Source: Bacteroidia bacterium
Lineage (GTDB): Bacteria; Bacteroidota; Bacteroidia; UKL13-3
Length of the DNA: 64,000 nucleotides
Direction: 5' to 3'
Assembly (NCBI GenBank): GCA_025454875.1
Contig: JALONP010000016.1
Coordinates: forward strand, 1-64,000
A program made the translations under genes and the position numbers. The notes beneath the pieces were generated by a model that saw only the letters and a program-made list of their open reading frames with translations, did no database searches and was not told the origin of the DNA. Positions 45,480-53,862 of the stretch are shown here, piece by piece (the first letter of the stretch is position 1; the number at the start of each line of letters is the position of its first letter).

Positions 45480-46205
45480 ATGAATTTTAATAACAAAATC
45501 AGCATCGTTGCAGTATTTATATTATCTGCTATTTTCTTTTTAAGCAGTTGCAAAAAAGACGACCATGTTCATGATGATAACCACGCTGAACCAACAATTA
45601 CTTTTCAATCGCCAACTCAAGGTACACGACTTAGCGAAAGCGATACCTTATGGTTGCGGGTAAATATTTCATCAGAAGATGATTTACACGATTATATTAT
45701 TGAGGTTACAAAAGTTGCAGATGGCTTGTCTGTATACAAATATGATGGTCACTCTCATAATAAATCAGTTACAACCAATTTGTATTTTATGCCGAATGTT
45801 TCTGCCGATACCGAAATGAAACTATCGGTAAAAACGCTTGATCACAATGGTAAGGCTACTGAAAAGAGCATTACGTTCACTGTATTAAATACCCAAGATG
45901 CAGTTAAACCGATAATCAATATTTTATCGCCAACTTCAGGAATGGCTGATAATGGCCAAACACTTAGTATTAAGGGTAATATTACACATAATAAAAATCT
46001 AAAATCGGCTCGTATTTGGTTAACGCAAAACAATACAACTGTTATGGATTACACCAAAAGTGATATTGCATCCAATACGTATGCATTTGATACCACACAT
46101 GTGATTAACGCAACTACACATTCTGACTATGTGCTTACCATAATTGGTACCGATATGAATGATGTAGAGGCTTCTAAAACGTTCAGTTTCCATGTGCATC
46201 CTTAG
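45480..46205 (+). CDS. His/Asp-rich lipoprotein B, 241 aa
   Basis: Paralogue of lipoprotein A at 41754 and of exactly the same length. Lipobox LSSC is followed by a shorter His/Asp tail (KKDDHVHDDNHAE). Shared blocks include DTLWLRVN, a DLHDY segment, the GHSHNK loop, YAFDTTH and the terminal FHVH, so the conserved His residues lie at the same positions. It was probably formed by gene duplication within the cluster, now separated by the GTPase, small Cys protein and barrel genes. I chose ATG 45480; the open frame back to 45408 runs inside the barrel gene. It probably binds the same metal. Confidence 0.7.
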   Translation: MNFNNKISIVAVFILSAIFFLSSCKKDDHVHDDNHAEPTITFQSPTQGTRLSESDTLWLRVNISSEDDLHDYIIEVTKVADGLSVYKYDGHSHNKSVTTNLYFMPNVSADTEMKLSVKTLDHNGKATEKSITFTVLNTQDAVKPIINILSPTSGMADNGQTLSIKGNITHNKNLKSARIWLTQNNTTVMDYTKSDIASNTYAFDTTHVINATTHSDYVLTIIGTDMNDVEASKTFSFHVHP

Positions 46206-46250
46206 TTGTGTGCCTTAACTTAGGGTAATTTTTGTGTGTAAGTAAAGAGA

Positions 46251-46316
46251 TAAATAGTTTCCAAACTATTTAAACTGAGAAAGATTATTTGTTTTAATAA
46301 ATAATCTTTCTCAGTT
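46251..46316. repeat. Two adjacent perfect inverted repeats
   Basis: TAAATAGTTT-CC-AAACTATTTA (46251-46272, 10-bp arms, 2-base loop) directly abuts an 18-bp perfect inverted repeat (46273-46290 with 46299-46316, 8-base loop). There is no T run after either, so neither is a standard terminator. They lie just past lipoprotein B, in the 262-base gap before selO. Confidence 0.7.
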
Positions 46317-46467
46317 ATACATGCAAAATATTTATGTTACTTTTGAAAATCACTTTTTCAACTTATAACTTTTTACCTAGCTATTTAGCTTTCGAGGTTA
46401 GGTTATGCAAATAATTATGAATTAAGTGTGATGTGTTCGTAAATATTGGTGAAAAGACTAACTTACA

Positions 46468-47907
46468 ATGAGTACAAGTAATAAACTTTTTAATTTCGAT
46501 TACTCGTATACCTCACTTCCCAATATATTTTTTAGTTTGGTCAAACCTACCAGGCTGAACAATCCGCAATTGGTTTTAGTAAATAGGCAATTGTGCAAGG
46601 ATCTAAATATTTCTTTTGAGAGTTCTTCGCAAGTAATTGATGCATTGCTATCCGAAAGCGATTTAGGTCATTCATTTGCTCAGGCTTATGCAGGGCATCA
46701 ATTTGGTCATTTCACCATGCTTGGTGATGGTAGAGCCATTGTAATTGGCGAACACATAACCAATGCAAATAGTCGTTTCGATATTCAATTAAAGGGAAGT
46801 GGCATTACACCATACTCCCGAAGGGGCGATGGAAAGGCAACACTAAAAGCCATGTTGAGGGAGTATTTGATAAGCGAGGCAATGCATTACTTGAATATAC
46901 CAACTTCACGCAGTCTCACTGTTTTTAAAACCGGTGAACCGGTATACCGTGAAGCCATGCATGAAGGCGCAATGTTGGCACGTGTAATGCTCAGCCATAT
47001 TCGGGTTGGTACATTTGAGTATGCCAAGAACTTTGGCACCATTGATGATTTACAAGCATTAACAACGTACACAATTAAGAGGTTGTACCCTGAACTTTTG
47101 CCAAGCGAAAATCAGGCCTTGGCATTGTTAAAGAAAGTTATTGATGTACAAACAGCTTTAGTAGTAAACTGGATGCGTGTTGGATTTATTCATGGAGTGA
47201 TGAATACCGATAATACTGCCATAAGTGGAGAAACATTCGATTACGGACCTTGTGCGTTTATGAATGCATATCATCCGCAAACTGTTTACAGTTCAATTGA
47301 CACGCAAGGACGCTACGCTTTCGGTAACCAACCCAATATCATCTACTGGAATATCACACGTTTGGCTGAAGCACTTTTGCCGCTTATTCACCAAGAAACA
47401 CAACAAGCGATAAGCTTGGCCCAACAAACTATTGATCAAGTTGAACAAATATGGTATCAAAAGTACTACCAAATGATGTTGAGTAAATTGGGTATTCTAA
47501 TCATTACTGAGGAAGGTCGTCAATTAGTAGATGAGTTACTTTCCTTAATGCAGCTACATCAACTAGATTATACCAATACGTTCGCCATGCTTACTCGTTC
47601 TGGTGACACAGTAAATGAATCAAGCTTACAAGATTGGTCATTGAAATGGAAGCGAATAATTATCGCTCAAGATGGTCAATTTGAGCGAGCACGCTTATTG
47701 ATGGAGCAAGAAAACCCAGTTGTTGTTCCTAGAAATCATCTTGTAGAGCATGCCCTTGATAATGCAATTACTGGTGATTTTGAGTTGTTCGATCAAATGC
47801 TGAAGGTGCTAAAAATGGCTTACAATTACGAACAAAAAATTGATGCTTATTTATTGCAACCTGATTTGCAATTTGATCAATCCTATCAAACATTTTGTGG
47901 AACGTAA
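46468..47907 (+). CDS. selO: Protein AMPylase SelO (YdiU/UPF0061)
   Basis: A 479-residue pseudokinase-fold enzyme that transfers AMP from ATP onto Ser, Thr or Tyr of proteins, linked in other bacteria to redox stress. Family blocks are clear: AQAYAGHQFGHF, LGDGRA, LKGSGITPYSRRGDGKATL, HGVMNTDN and DYGPCAFMN. The length is nearly identical to the E. coli protein. A C-terminal Cys (FCGT) stands where many bacterial SelO proteins have a redox-active Cys. It is a single gene between two unrelated units; a -7-like TACTTTTG occurs at 46338 without a matching -33. Confidence 0.9.
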   Translation: MSTSNKLFNFDYSYTSLPNIFFSLVKPTRLNNPQLVLVNRQLCKDLNISFESSSQVIDALLSESDLGHSFAQAYAGHQFGHFTMLGDGRAIVIGEHITNANSRFDIQLKGSGITPYSRRGDGKATLKAMLREYLISEAMHYLNIPTSRSLTVFKTGEPVYREAMHEGAMLARVMLSHIRVGTFEYAKNFGTIDDLQALTTYTIKRLYPELLPSENQALALLKKVIDVQTALVVNWMRVGFIHGVMNTDNTAISGETFDYGPCAFMNAYHPQTVYSSIDTQGRYAFGNQPNIIYWNITRLAEALLPLIHQETQQAISLAQQTIDQVEQIWYQKYYQMMLSKLGILIITEEGRQLVDELLSLMQLHQLDYTNTFAMLTRSGDTVNESSLQDWSLKWKRIIIAQDGQFERARLLMEQENPVVVPRNHLVEHALDNAITGDFELFDQMLKVLKMAYNYEQKIDAYLLQPDLQFDQSYQTFCGT

Positions 47908-47948
47908 ATTTTTGCATTCGCAGGGGTGAGTTAATTACACGCTTAATA

Positions 47949-48425
47949 TTACTCTGTTTTTAAGCCAATTAGGTGGTTTTTACTCTCTTTTGCCCAACGA
48001 ACCAATAGTAATTTTTCAGCAGCAGTTAGTTTCGCTTTTTGGTGAATAAACGTATAAGATTCTAACGGCATTTCATCCTCTTCAATCATTTCGATGCACT
48101 CATCCAATTTGTGCAGTTGCTTTTTCTTTTTATAAGCGCCAAACATGCTAAAGTTCAATTCAGACTTTCCTTCATCTACATGATGGTTAAGCCAAAATCC
48201 GATGGGTTGAACCTGTGTGTACCATGGATAGTTAGTTTGGTTGCTATGACAATCGTAACAAGACTTTTGCAATACTGATTCAATAGTGTCCGAAACATAC
48301 ACGATATTTGAAATATGTAAACTGCTTTTTATTTCGCCATTATTCATTTGAGGTCTTACCAACTGGAGCAAAACGAATATCGAAGCAACAGTTAATAAAA
48401 TTGATTTCTTAGTAATGTATTTCAT
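47949..48425 (-). CDS. Heme-binding domain protein (Haem_bd family)
   Basis: A 158-residue exported protein with an N-terminal signal or anchor helix (about 8-25) and one CxxCH heme motif (CYDCH near residue 55). The surrounding sequence NQTNYPWYTQVQP and a Met/Pro-rich loop (EEDEMPLESY) match the Haem_bd domain common in Bacteroidota. It may act as a periplasmic electron carrier or heme sensor. It converges with selO and has no cytochrome neighbours close by. Confidence 0.8.
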   Translation of the reverse strand: MKYITKKSILLTVASIFVLLQLVRPQMNNGEIKSSLHISNIVYVSDTIESVLQKSCYDCHSNQTNYPWYTQVQPIGFWLNHHVDEGKSELNFSMFGAYKKKKQLHKLDECIEMIEEDEMPLESYTFIHQKAKLTAAEKLLLVRWAKESKNHLIGLKTE

Positions 48426-48676
48426 GCCACTAATATAGCTAATTCTTACGCACGTATTTACATGTCATTAACATAGTAACTAGTGCGGTTTAGTTAGTAT
48501 AACTTACGTAAACATTATTTCGTTCAAGTTTTGTTATGGCGTTTGCATTAACTCTATTAGTCTTTAGGTTGTAAAATCTGTTATCTACAACATTCATGAT
48601 TTCAAGTTTTATAGGGTTGCTAAGTATTTAGCATTTGTTTTTACTTTATTTGTATAGTGACATTGTTAGTAAGAAA

Positions 48677-49330
48677 ATGAATTTACCACAAATTAAGGAT
48701 GAACTATTTCGGTGGTTTTTCTCTGTTTTTCGAAATTATCGTTTTAATCATTTTCCTCAAAAGTGTTCAATAAGTTTATCCCCCAAACACCGCTATTATG
48801 ATGGATCTTGGCTTTTAAAGCGAAGTACTCCTGATCAGCATCGAATCATTAATTATTTGTGTACTCAAGAGTTAAATGTTAAAGAAATACTGCATGTTGG
48901 AATCGGTAATTCTGATTTGGGCAAATTGTTAGCTACCAAGGCTCAATCTATTGACGGAATTACTGTTGTAGAAGCAGAAGTTGATTATGCTATCAGTCTC
49001 AATATACCTAATTACCAATCATATTTAATAAACAAATACAGCATCGATACTTTAAGTTTGAATACGAAATATGATTATATTATAGATAACAATCTATCAA
49101 GTTATGCTTGCTGCATTGCTCATTTTGAGCAAATGATGAAACAATATCTTGTTTTGCTAAAACCTAATGGTAAGATTATTACAGATTCTTTAGGACTTCA
49201 GTATTTCTGGAATGGGTTTGGGCTTACACTACCTCAATTAAAGATTTGGGAGCAACCCTTGGCATTCAAAGCCATATTGATTGATAAGTATATAATTGAA
49301 ATAACCAAGGTAGAAAACATTGAAAAATAA
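48677..49330 (+). CDS. Methyltransferase-like protein (class I SAM fold), 217 aa
   Basis: A soluble protein that resembles a Rossmann-fold methyltransferase. The motif I region is EILHVGIGNSDLGKLL, near residue 80, followed by an acidic strand end (VVEAEVDYA). A later DYIIDNNLSSY and a VLLKPNGKIITDS block are typical for motifs IV and VI. Motif I is HVGIGNSD rather than the usual DxGxGxG, so substrate binding may differ, and I cannot name a target. I chose ATG 48677 (MNLPQIKD). The 251 bases before it are AT-rich and show no consensus promoter. Confidence 0.6.
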   Translation: MNLPQIKDELFRWFFSVFRNYRFNHFPQKCSISLSPKHRYYDGSWLLKRSTPDQHRIINYLCTQELNVKEILHVGIGNSDLGKLLATKAQSIDGITVVEAEVDYAISLNIPNYQSYLINKYSIDTLSLNTKYDYIIDNNLSSYACCIAHFEQMMKQYLVLLKPNGKIITDSLGLQYFWNGFGLTLPQLKIWEQPLAFKAILIDKYIIEITKVENIEK

Positions 49331-49343
49331 GTGCAGTCTTTTT

Positions 49344-50393
49344 TTATTCAGGTTTTACTCCATTTGATACCATGCACATATTGGCAACTTTATAAAGCAA
49401 ACGTGCGCCAACATTAGCATCCCATTCATCTTTTCCTGGTGCAACTTCATTAATATCAAATGCGATGATTTTTTTACCTGCTTTTACAACTTGTTGCACC
49501 AAATATATCACTTGCTCAAACTCGAAACCTCCCGGAACGGGCGTTCCAGTATTTGGACAAAGTTTTGGGTCTAAACCATCAATATCAATACTTAGGTAAA
49601 TAGTATCTGGCAAAGTTGTAACAATTTGCTGGCAAACTTCTTTCCATGTTTTACCCTCATACTGTTGTGCCTTAATATCACTATCGTAAAATGTATGGAT
49701 GCGCGAATCATTTTCGCTAAGAATCCTCTCGTCCTCACAGTAATCACGAATACCAACTTGCACCAATTTACTTACTTGGGGAATTTTGAGTGCATTAAAC
49801 ATAATGGATGCATGCGAAAATTCAAATCCTTCATACGCATCACGCAAATCAGCATGAGCATCTATTTGCAAAATGGCAAACGACTCATATTTTTCGGCAA
49901 TAGCTTGCATCAAACCAAGGGGTGTACTATGATCACCACCTAATAAGGCAACGATTTTGCCTTTATTCATTTGTTTGATGGCTTGCTTTTTAATGCCGGC
50001 ATTCAATTCTTTGCACGCTGTATTAATTTCTTTACGGATGCTTTTCATTTGTGCATTCGATTTACCTTGTGCATATAAGTCAATGTACTTTTCTGCTTTT
50101 TTGCGCAGCTTATTGCTCATACTCTTAATTTCTTTGTTCTCTGGGAGTATGGCCATGCCCAACTTCCAAGCATCTTTTACAAATGAATCATATAAATCAA
50201 CTTGATAGGATGCCTCATAAATGGCTGCGGGCCCAGCAGCAGTTCCAGCACTATACGAAACTGTTACCTCCCAAGGTGCAGGAATAATTACCAACGAAGC
50301 ATCGGCAGGTGAAAAGGGTAAACCAAATATATTGTTATCAGCTGAACCAATATCGTTTGGGTTAAAATTGGCGATTGCAGTTTGTTTGCTCAT
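49344..50393 (-). CDS. Agmatinase/arginase-family ureohydrolase
   Basis: A 349-residue metal-dependent ureohydrolase. The manganese ligands lie in the canonical motifs GGDHS, DAHADLRD and SIDIDGLDP. The family includes agmatinase, formimidoylglutamase, guanidinobutyrase and arginase. The sequence closely fits Bacteroidota proteins usually labelled agmatinase, but the substrate loop does not let me prove it. No arginine decarboxylase (speA) or polyamine gene is in the window. It has a 56-base gap to the arsenic operon upstream, and it may be co-transcribed with it or have its own promoter. Confidence 0.8.
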   Translation of the reverse strand: MSKQTAIANFNPNDIGSADNNIFGLPFSPADASLVIIPAPWEVTVSYSAGTAAGPAAIYEASYQVDLYDSFVKDAWKLGMAILPENKEIKSMSNKLRKKAEKYIDLYAQGKSNAQMKSIRKEINTACKELNAGIKKQAIKQMNKGKIVALLGGDHSTPLGLMQAIAEKYESFAILQIDAHADLRDAYEGFEFSHASIMFNALKIPQVSKLVQVGIRDYCEDERILSENDSRIHTFYDSDIKAQQYEGKTWKEVCQQIVTTLPDTIYLSIDIDGLDPKLCPNTGTPVPGGFEFEQVIYLVQQVVKAGKKIIAFDINEVAPGKDEWDANVGARLLYKVANMCMVSNGVKPE

Positions 50394-50449
50394 ATCTATA
50401 AATAGTGGTGCAAGTATACGATATTGAAGAGCAAATTAGTATTAAGAAA

Positions 50450-51067
50450 TCAGTTTATAAGCGAAAATGCGTACAATGTTTCAAGTGCAATTTGCCTACA
50501 ACGTTCATCATATTTATTGTTTTGCAATTCCGTTCCATCAAAAGCCTTTGGGTCATCATATGTTGTCCCGATTCGCAATTCAACACCCGGAATAAATGGA
50601 CAATTTTCTTCTGCATCTGAGCAGGTCATGATTGCGGCAAAGTTTGTTTTAGGATTAACTTCATCGCTGTATACTTTGGAAAAGCAAGTTACACTAAGTC
50701 CATCACCGAAATGAATATTGTAAACGGGATTAGTGGGTCTGCCATCATGTGTAATGGCAAAACCAATTCTTTGAAGAGCGGCAATAGCGTTGGGGTTAAA
50801 GGCAGTGGCTTCCGTTCCACCCGAATACGTTGATACATTTTTAACCTTGTAATAAGCAGCAGCTACAGCGCCCCACACTTGTCCAAAATGACTTCTACGT
50901 GAATTGTGCGTGCAGATATAAACTAAATGAATGGGTAAATCTTGATCTTGTTTTAACTGCATATACATGCTAATTTTTTGTAAAATAGCTCTCCGTTCAT
51001 TCGGTATTTCATCAAACTGTTTCGTTAGTGTATCACAATAGGTTTTAATCTGATAATGCAAATTCAT
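50450..51067 (-). CDS. Cytosolic low-molecular-weight phosphatase/arsenate reductase homologue
   Basis: A 205-residue LMW protein-tyrosine phosphatase-type protein. The active-site loop is CTHNSRR (C-x5-R) at Cys52, with further Cys residues in a CSDAEENCP block that could serve in disulfide relay for arsenate reduction. It has no signal peptide. A DDPKAFDG segment follows where the acid Asp of the family is expected. It is the last gene of the arsenic cluster and overlaps acr3 by four bases (ATGA), so arsenate reduction to arsenite for Acr3 export is the likely task. Confidence 0.75.
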   Translation of the reverse strand: MNLHYQIKTYCDTLTKQFDEIPNERRAILQKISMYMQLKQDQDLPIHLVYICTHNSRRSHFGQVWGAVAAAYYKVKNVSTYSGGTEATAFNPNAIAALQRIGFAITHDGRPTNPVYNIHFGDGLSVTCFSKVYSDEVNPKTNFAAIMTCSDAEENCPFIPGVELRIGTTYDDPKAFDGTELQNNKYDERCRQIALETLYAFSLIN

Positions 51068-52101
51068 TTTTTTAAGAATTTAGGTTGTTGTTTTAACGCA
51101 AATTGCACCAATAGAATCAGTGCAGGAACTTCAACTAAGGGGCCAATTACTCCTGCAAATGCTTCGCCACTGTTGATGCCAAACACAGCAATGGCAACGG
51201 CAATAGCCAATTCAAAATTATTACCCGAAGCTGTAAAGGCTATTGAAGTTGAGCGTGAATAGTCGGTTCCTATCCATTTGGCAGCAAAAAAGCTTATGCT
51301 GAACATGATGGTAAAATACAATACCAGTGGTAATGCAATACGAAATACATCGAATGGAATGGCCACAATCATTTCTCCTTTAAGACTAAACATGATGATT
51401 ATAGTAAACAATAATGCAACAAGTGTAAGTGGTGAAATACGTGGTATAAATGTATGTTTAAACCAGGTTTCGCCTCTTAGGTTGATTATTGCATATCGGC
51501 TTATGATTCCTAAAGCAAAAGGCACTCCCAAATATAGGCCAACACTTTTTGCAATCTCGCTCATAGAGATGTCAACAACAACAGATTGCAAGCCAAAGAG
51601 TGGTGGCAACACCGTCATAAAGAAATAGGCATATACACTAAAGAATACAATTTGAAAAATACTGTTTAAAGCAACAAGTCCTGCAGCATATTCTCTGTTA
51701 CCACCTGCCAAATCATTCCAAACTATTACCATGGCAATGCAGCGCGCCAATCCTATCAGAATAAGTCCATTCATGTAGGTTGGATAATCTTTTAAGAAAG
51801 TAATGGCCAATGCAAACATTAACAATGGACCAAGTACCCAATTCAGAATTAATGAAAGAAAAAATGTTTTCGGTTCATTGATAACTTTTGGAAGCAATGC
51901 ATAATCTACTTTTGCAAGCGGTGGATACATCATTACAATTAAGCCAATTGCAATAGGAATATTGGTTGTGCCTATGTTGAACGCATTGATGTATGAATCA
52001 ATAGTTGGAATAGAATAACCGAATGTAATTCCAATTCCCATTGCGATAAAGATCCATAATGTGAGGTATCGATCTAGAAAGTTTAACCGTTTATTCACCA
52101 T
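51064..52101 (-). CDS. acr3: Arsenite efflux permease, ACR3 family
   Basis: A 345-residue ten-helix transporter of the ACR3 family that expels arsenite. The conserved Cys is present in [13 protein letters not shown] (fourth helix), and the family sequences [16 protein letters not shown] and [16 protein letters not shown] are visible; the helices fill most of the length. It begins a single base after the exported reductase homologue ends and overlaps the next phosphatase gene. Operon partners ArsR and two reductase-like proteins support the arsenic role. Confidence 0.92.
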   Translation of the reverse strand: MVNKRLNFLDRYLTLWIFIAMGIGITFGYSIPTIDSYINAFNIGTTNIPIAIGLIVMMYPPLAKVDYALLPKVINEPKTFFLSLILNWVLGPLLMFALAITFLKDYPTYMNGLILIGLARCIAMVIVWNDLAGGNREYAAGLVALNSIFQIVFFSVYAYFFMTVLPPLFGLQSVVVDISMSEIAKSVGLYLGVPFALGIISRYAIINLRGETWFKHTFIPRISPLTLVALLFTIIIMFSLKGEMIVAIPFDVFRIALPLVLYFTIMFSISFFAAKWIGTDYSRSTSIAFTASGNNFELAIAVAIAVFGINSGEAFAGVIGPLVEVPALILLVQFALKQQPKFLKK

Positions 52102-52102
52102 C

Positions 52103-52843
52103 TTAATTTAATGATCGTTCGTTTTGAAGTATTAATTTCTTTTTTAAATAATACATGATGTAAAACTGGTCTCTTGCAATCTGCCTGCAACGTTCATCAT
52201 ATTTTTGCATTTCAGCTGGAGTATTGTCAAAGTATTTTGGGTCTTCATATGGCATGGCAATCCTTAGTTCGGCACCATCAACGTTTGGACAAGTTTTGTC
52301 TGCTTCGGAACAAACCATTACGGCCAAGAAGTTTTGTTTAGGATTGTTTATATCATTGTATTTCTTTGAATATACAATCATTGAAGGAGCTGATTTAGCA
52401 TAACCTATTTGGTAAGGGATATTTTGTACTTGATTCGCAGATTCTGAAACTGGGGCAGTTTGTTTCGCAATATTAAATCCTGCTCTTTCCAATGCTAATG
52501 CTGCTCTATAATTAAACGCTGTGGCCTCTGTTCCTCCAGAGTATGTTTTAATATTATTTATCCCATAATAGGCTGCTGCTGTTTGCAACCAAATTTGACC
52601 AAGGTGGCTTCTTCTTGAATTATGAGTACAAATAAAGAGTATCAAAGCCTCTTGTTTAAGAGTGAATTTTTCAAAAATATAATCTCCAATTTCTTCAAGT
52701 TCTTTTTTTTGATCAACCGAAATAGCGGTAAATTCTTGCTCAAGTGTTGAACAATATCTTTGCAATTTTTTGTTCAATTTCGTTTGGGCATTTAATGAGA
52801 ATGTGAGAGAAAATAAGGTTAGAATGGTAATAATCTTTTTCAT
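52103..52843 (-). CDS. Exported arsenate-reductase/LMW-phosphatase homologue
   Basis: Paralogue of the protein encoded at 50450: same C-x5-R loop (CTHNSRR, Cys72), same [12 protein letters not shown] block, same CSEADKTCP pair and the same [10 protein letters not shown] end. The difference is a 20-residue signal peptide ([20 protein letters not shown]), so Cys72 here corresponds exactly to Cys52 in the cytosolic copy. It should act in the periplasm, where acr3 cannot directly use its product and where cytosolic thiol donors are absent. It lies between the DUF6428 and acr3 genes. A role in periplasmic arsenate or phosphoester chemistry is inferred only. Confidence 0.75.
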   Translation of the reverse strand: MKKIITILTLFSLTFSLNAQTKLNKKLQRYCSTLEQEFTAISVDQKKELEEIGDYIFEKFTLKQEALILFICTHNSRRSHLGQIWLQTAAAYYGINNIKTYSGGTEATAFNYRAALALERAGFNIAKQTAPVSESANQVQNIPYQIGYAKSAPSMIVYSKKYNDINNPKQNFLAVMVCSEADKTCPNVDGAELRIAMPYEDPKYFDNTPAEMQKYDERCRQIARDQFYIMYYLKKKLILQNERSLN

Positions 52844-52863
52844 AATGTATTAGGTTTTTTGAT

Positions 52864-53331
52864 TTATGTACAGCAACTGTTGCTTGAGTTGCATGATTTT
52901 GCAACAATTAGATTATCAATATTACTTGGTGAAGATGAAATACCGCAAATATCTGATGCAAGGCAGGAAGTTTGAGTTGGCATGAGTAAAAAATGATTTC
53001 CATCAAAGCGCAATCGGTACTTCCCAATTGTTTCTGTTTGATATTCTACTTCAATTTCTAGTGATTCATCCAATTCAAACATTTTTGCAGATTTTGAAAT
53101 GATGGAATGCAGTTTATTTGGCTTTAAACGATGGTCTATATCATTCGAAATCCATAGTTGAAAGCTTATAATATTTTCTTTTCTTACTGTCCCTCCACAA
53201 TCAATGAAGTGTTTAGTAATTAGCCCTACTTCTGTTACATGAAAATGCTCTGGTATCAGTGTCCCATTGTTGATTTTAAAGTCGACCGAATTTAGCTTAG
53301 GGAGTATTTCTTTTATTTCTGAAAGTGTCAT
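52864..53331 (-). CDS. DUF6428 family protein with Cys-rich C-terminus
   Basis: A 155-residue protein of the DUF6428 group, which is often found in arsenic operons. The body (about residues 10-130) contains an LIPEHFHVTEVG segment with two His residues, a CGGTVRKEN loop and the HRLKPNKLHSII helix. The C-terminal 30 residues carry Cys groups (SCLASDICG and CNSSNSCC) well suited to bind trivalent arsenic. I chose ATG 53331; the longer frame to 53373 overlaps the arsR stop. It follows arsR by 32 bases. The function is unknown but arsenic binding is plausible. Confidence 0.7.
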   Translation of the reverse strand: MTLSEIKEILPKLNSVDFKINNGTLIPEHFHVTEVGLITKHFIDCGGTVRKENIISFQLWISNDIDHRLKPNKLHSIISKSAKMFELDESLEIEVEYQTETIGKYRLRFDGNHFLLMPTQTSCLASDICGISSSPSNIDNLIVAKSCNSSNSCCT

Positions 53332-53363
53332 GTTTTTGTTTAGAATAGATTGTTTTAAACTTT

Positions 53364-53702
53364 TTAGCAACAAGTTTCCTCAGGTTTACAAGCCATTAAA
53401 TCATTTGCCAATTGATTAAATTCGTTCATGTATTGTTCTAGCTTATCCCAATTAATGCAATAGCATGATTTAGGCCCATTTAATGTACCTTGAATCAAGC
53501 CCATATTTTTGAGTTCCTTCAAGTGCTGTGATACCGTAGATTGTGCAAGTGGAAGCACTTCTACAATTTCTCCGCAAATACATTCTTGGCGTTCGGCTAG
53601 CGTTTTTAAGATAGCGATGCGTGCCGGATGTCCTAATGTTCGTGCAAAATCACTCAATTGGATTTCGTCTTGTAGAAATTCTCCCTTTTTGTTGATGGCC
53701 AT
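53364..53702 (-). CDS. arsR: ArsR-family transcriptional regulator
   Basis: A 112-residue winged-helix repressor starting at ATG 53702 (MAINKKGEF). The DNA-binding part has LGHPARIAILKTL and the recognition helix PLAQSTVSQHLKELKNMG. Cys41 and Cys43 sit at the alpha-3 arsenite-sensing position (RQECICGEI), and more Cys residues are at the C-terminus (ACKPEETCC). Arsenite binding would release it from DNA. Its own promoter, with an inverted repeat over the -7 box, lies just upstream, implying autoregulation of the whole operon. Confidence 0.88.
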   Translation of the reverse strand: MAINKKGEFLQDEIQLSDFARTLGHPARIAILKTLAERQECICGEIVEVLPLAQSTVSQHLKELKNMGLIQGTLNGPKSCYCINWDKLEQYMNEFNQLANDLMACKPEETCC

Positions 53703-53715
53703 GTGTAAAATATAT

Positions 53716-53731
53716 ATCGCAAATATACGAT
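53716..53731 (-). promoter_or_regulatory. arsR -7 element and candidate ArsR operator
   Basis: On the minus strand TATATTTG (53720-53727) is a perfect -7 box. It is flanked by the inverted repeat ATCG-N8-CGAT (53716-53719, 53728-53731), as expected for an ArsR operator. A TTG lies 17 bases upstream, slightly short for the normal spacing. Confidence 0.55.
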
Positions 53732-53862
53732 TAAAGACTTTTGCCAAAATTAAGTTTAGGTTATGAAAAGAGAGAAAGGGAACTATTTGTTGCGTTTAAA
53801 TTTAATGTGGCGAGCGAATACTTTCCTTATGAAATAGTTCGATTTTTTTTTAAAATCCATTT

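Noticed and set aside
53763-53837. 24-residue ORF as a leader peptide
   Set aside because: It is on the strand opposite to arsR and pyrB, and there is no plus-strand gene downstream for it to control.
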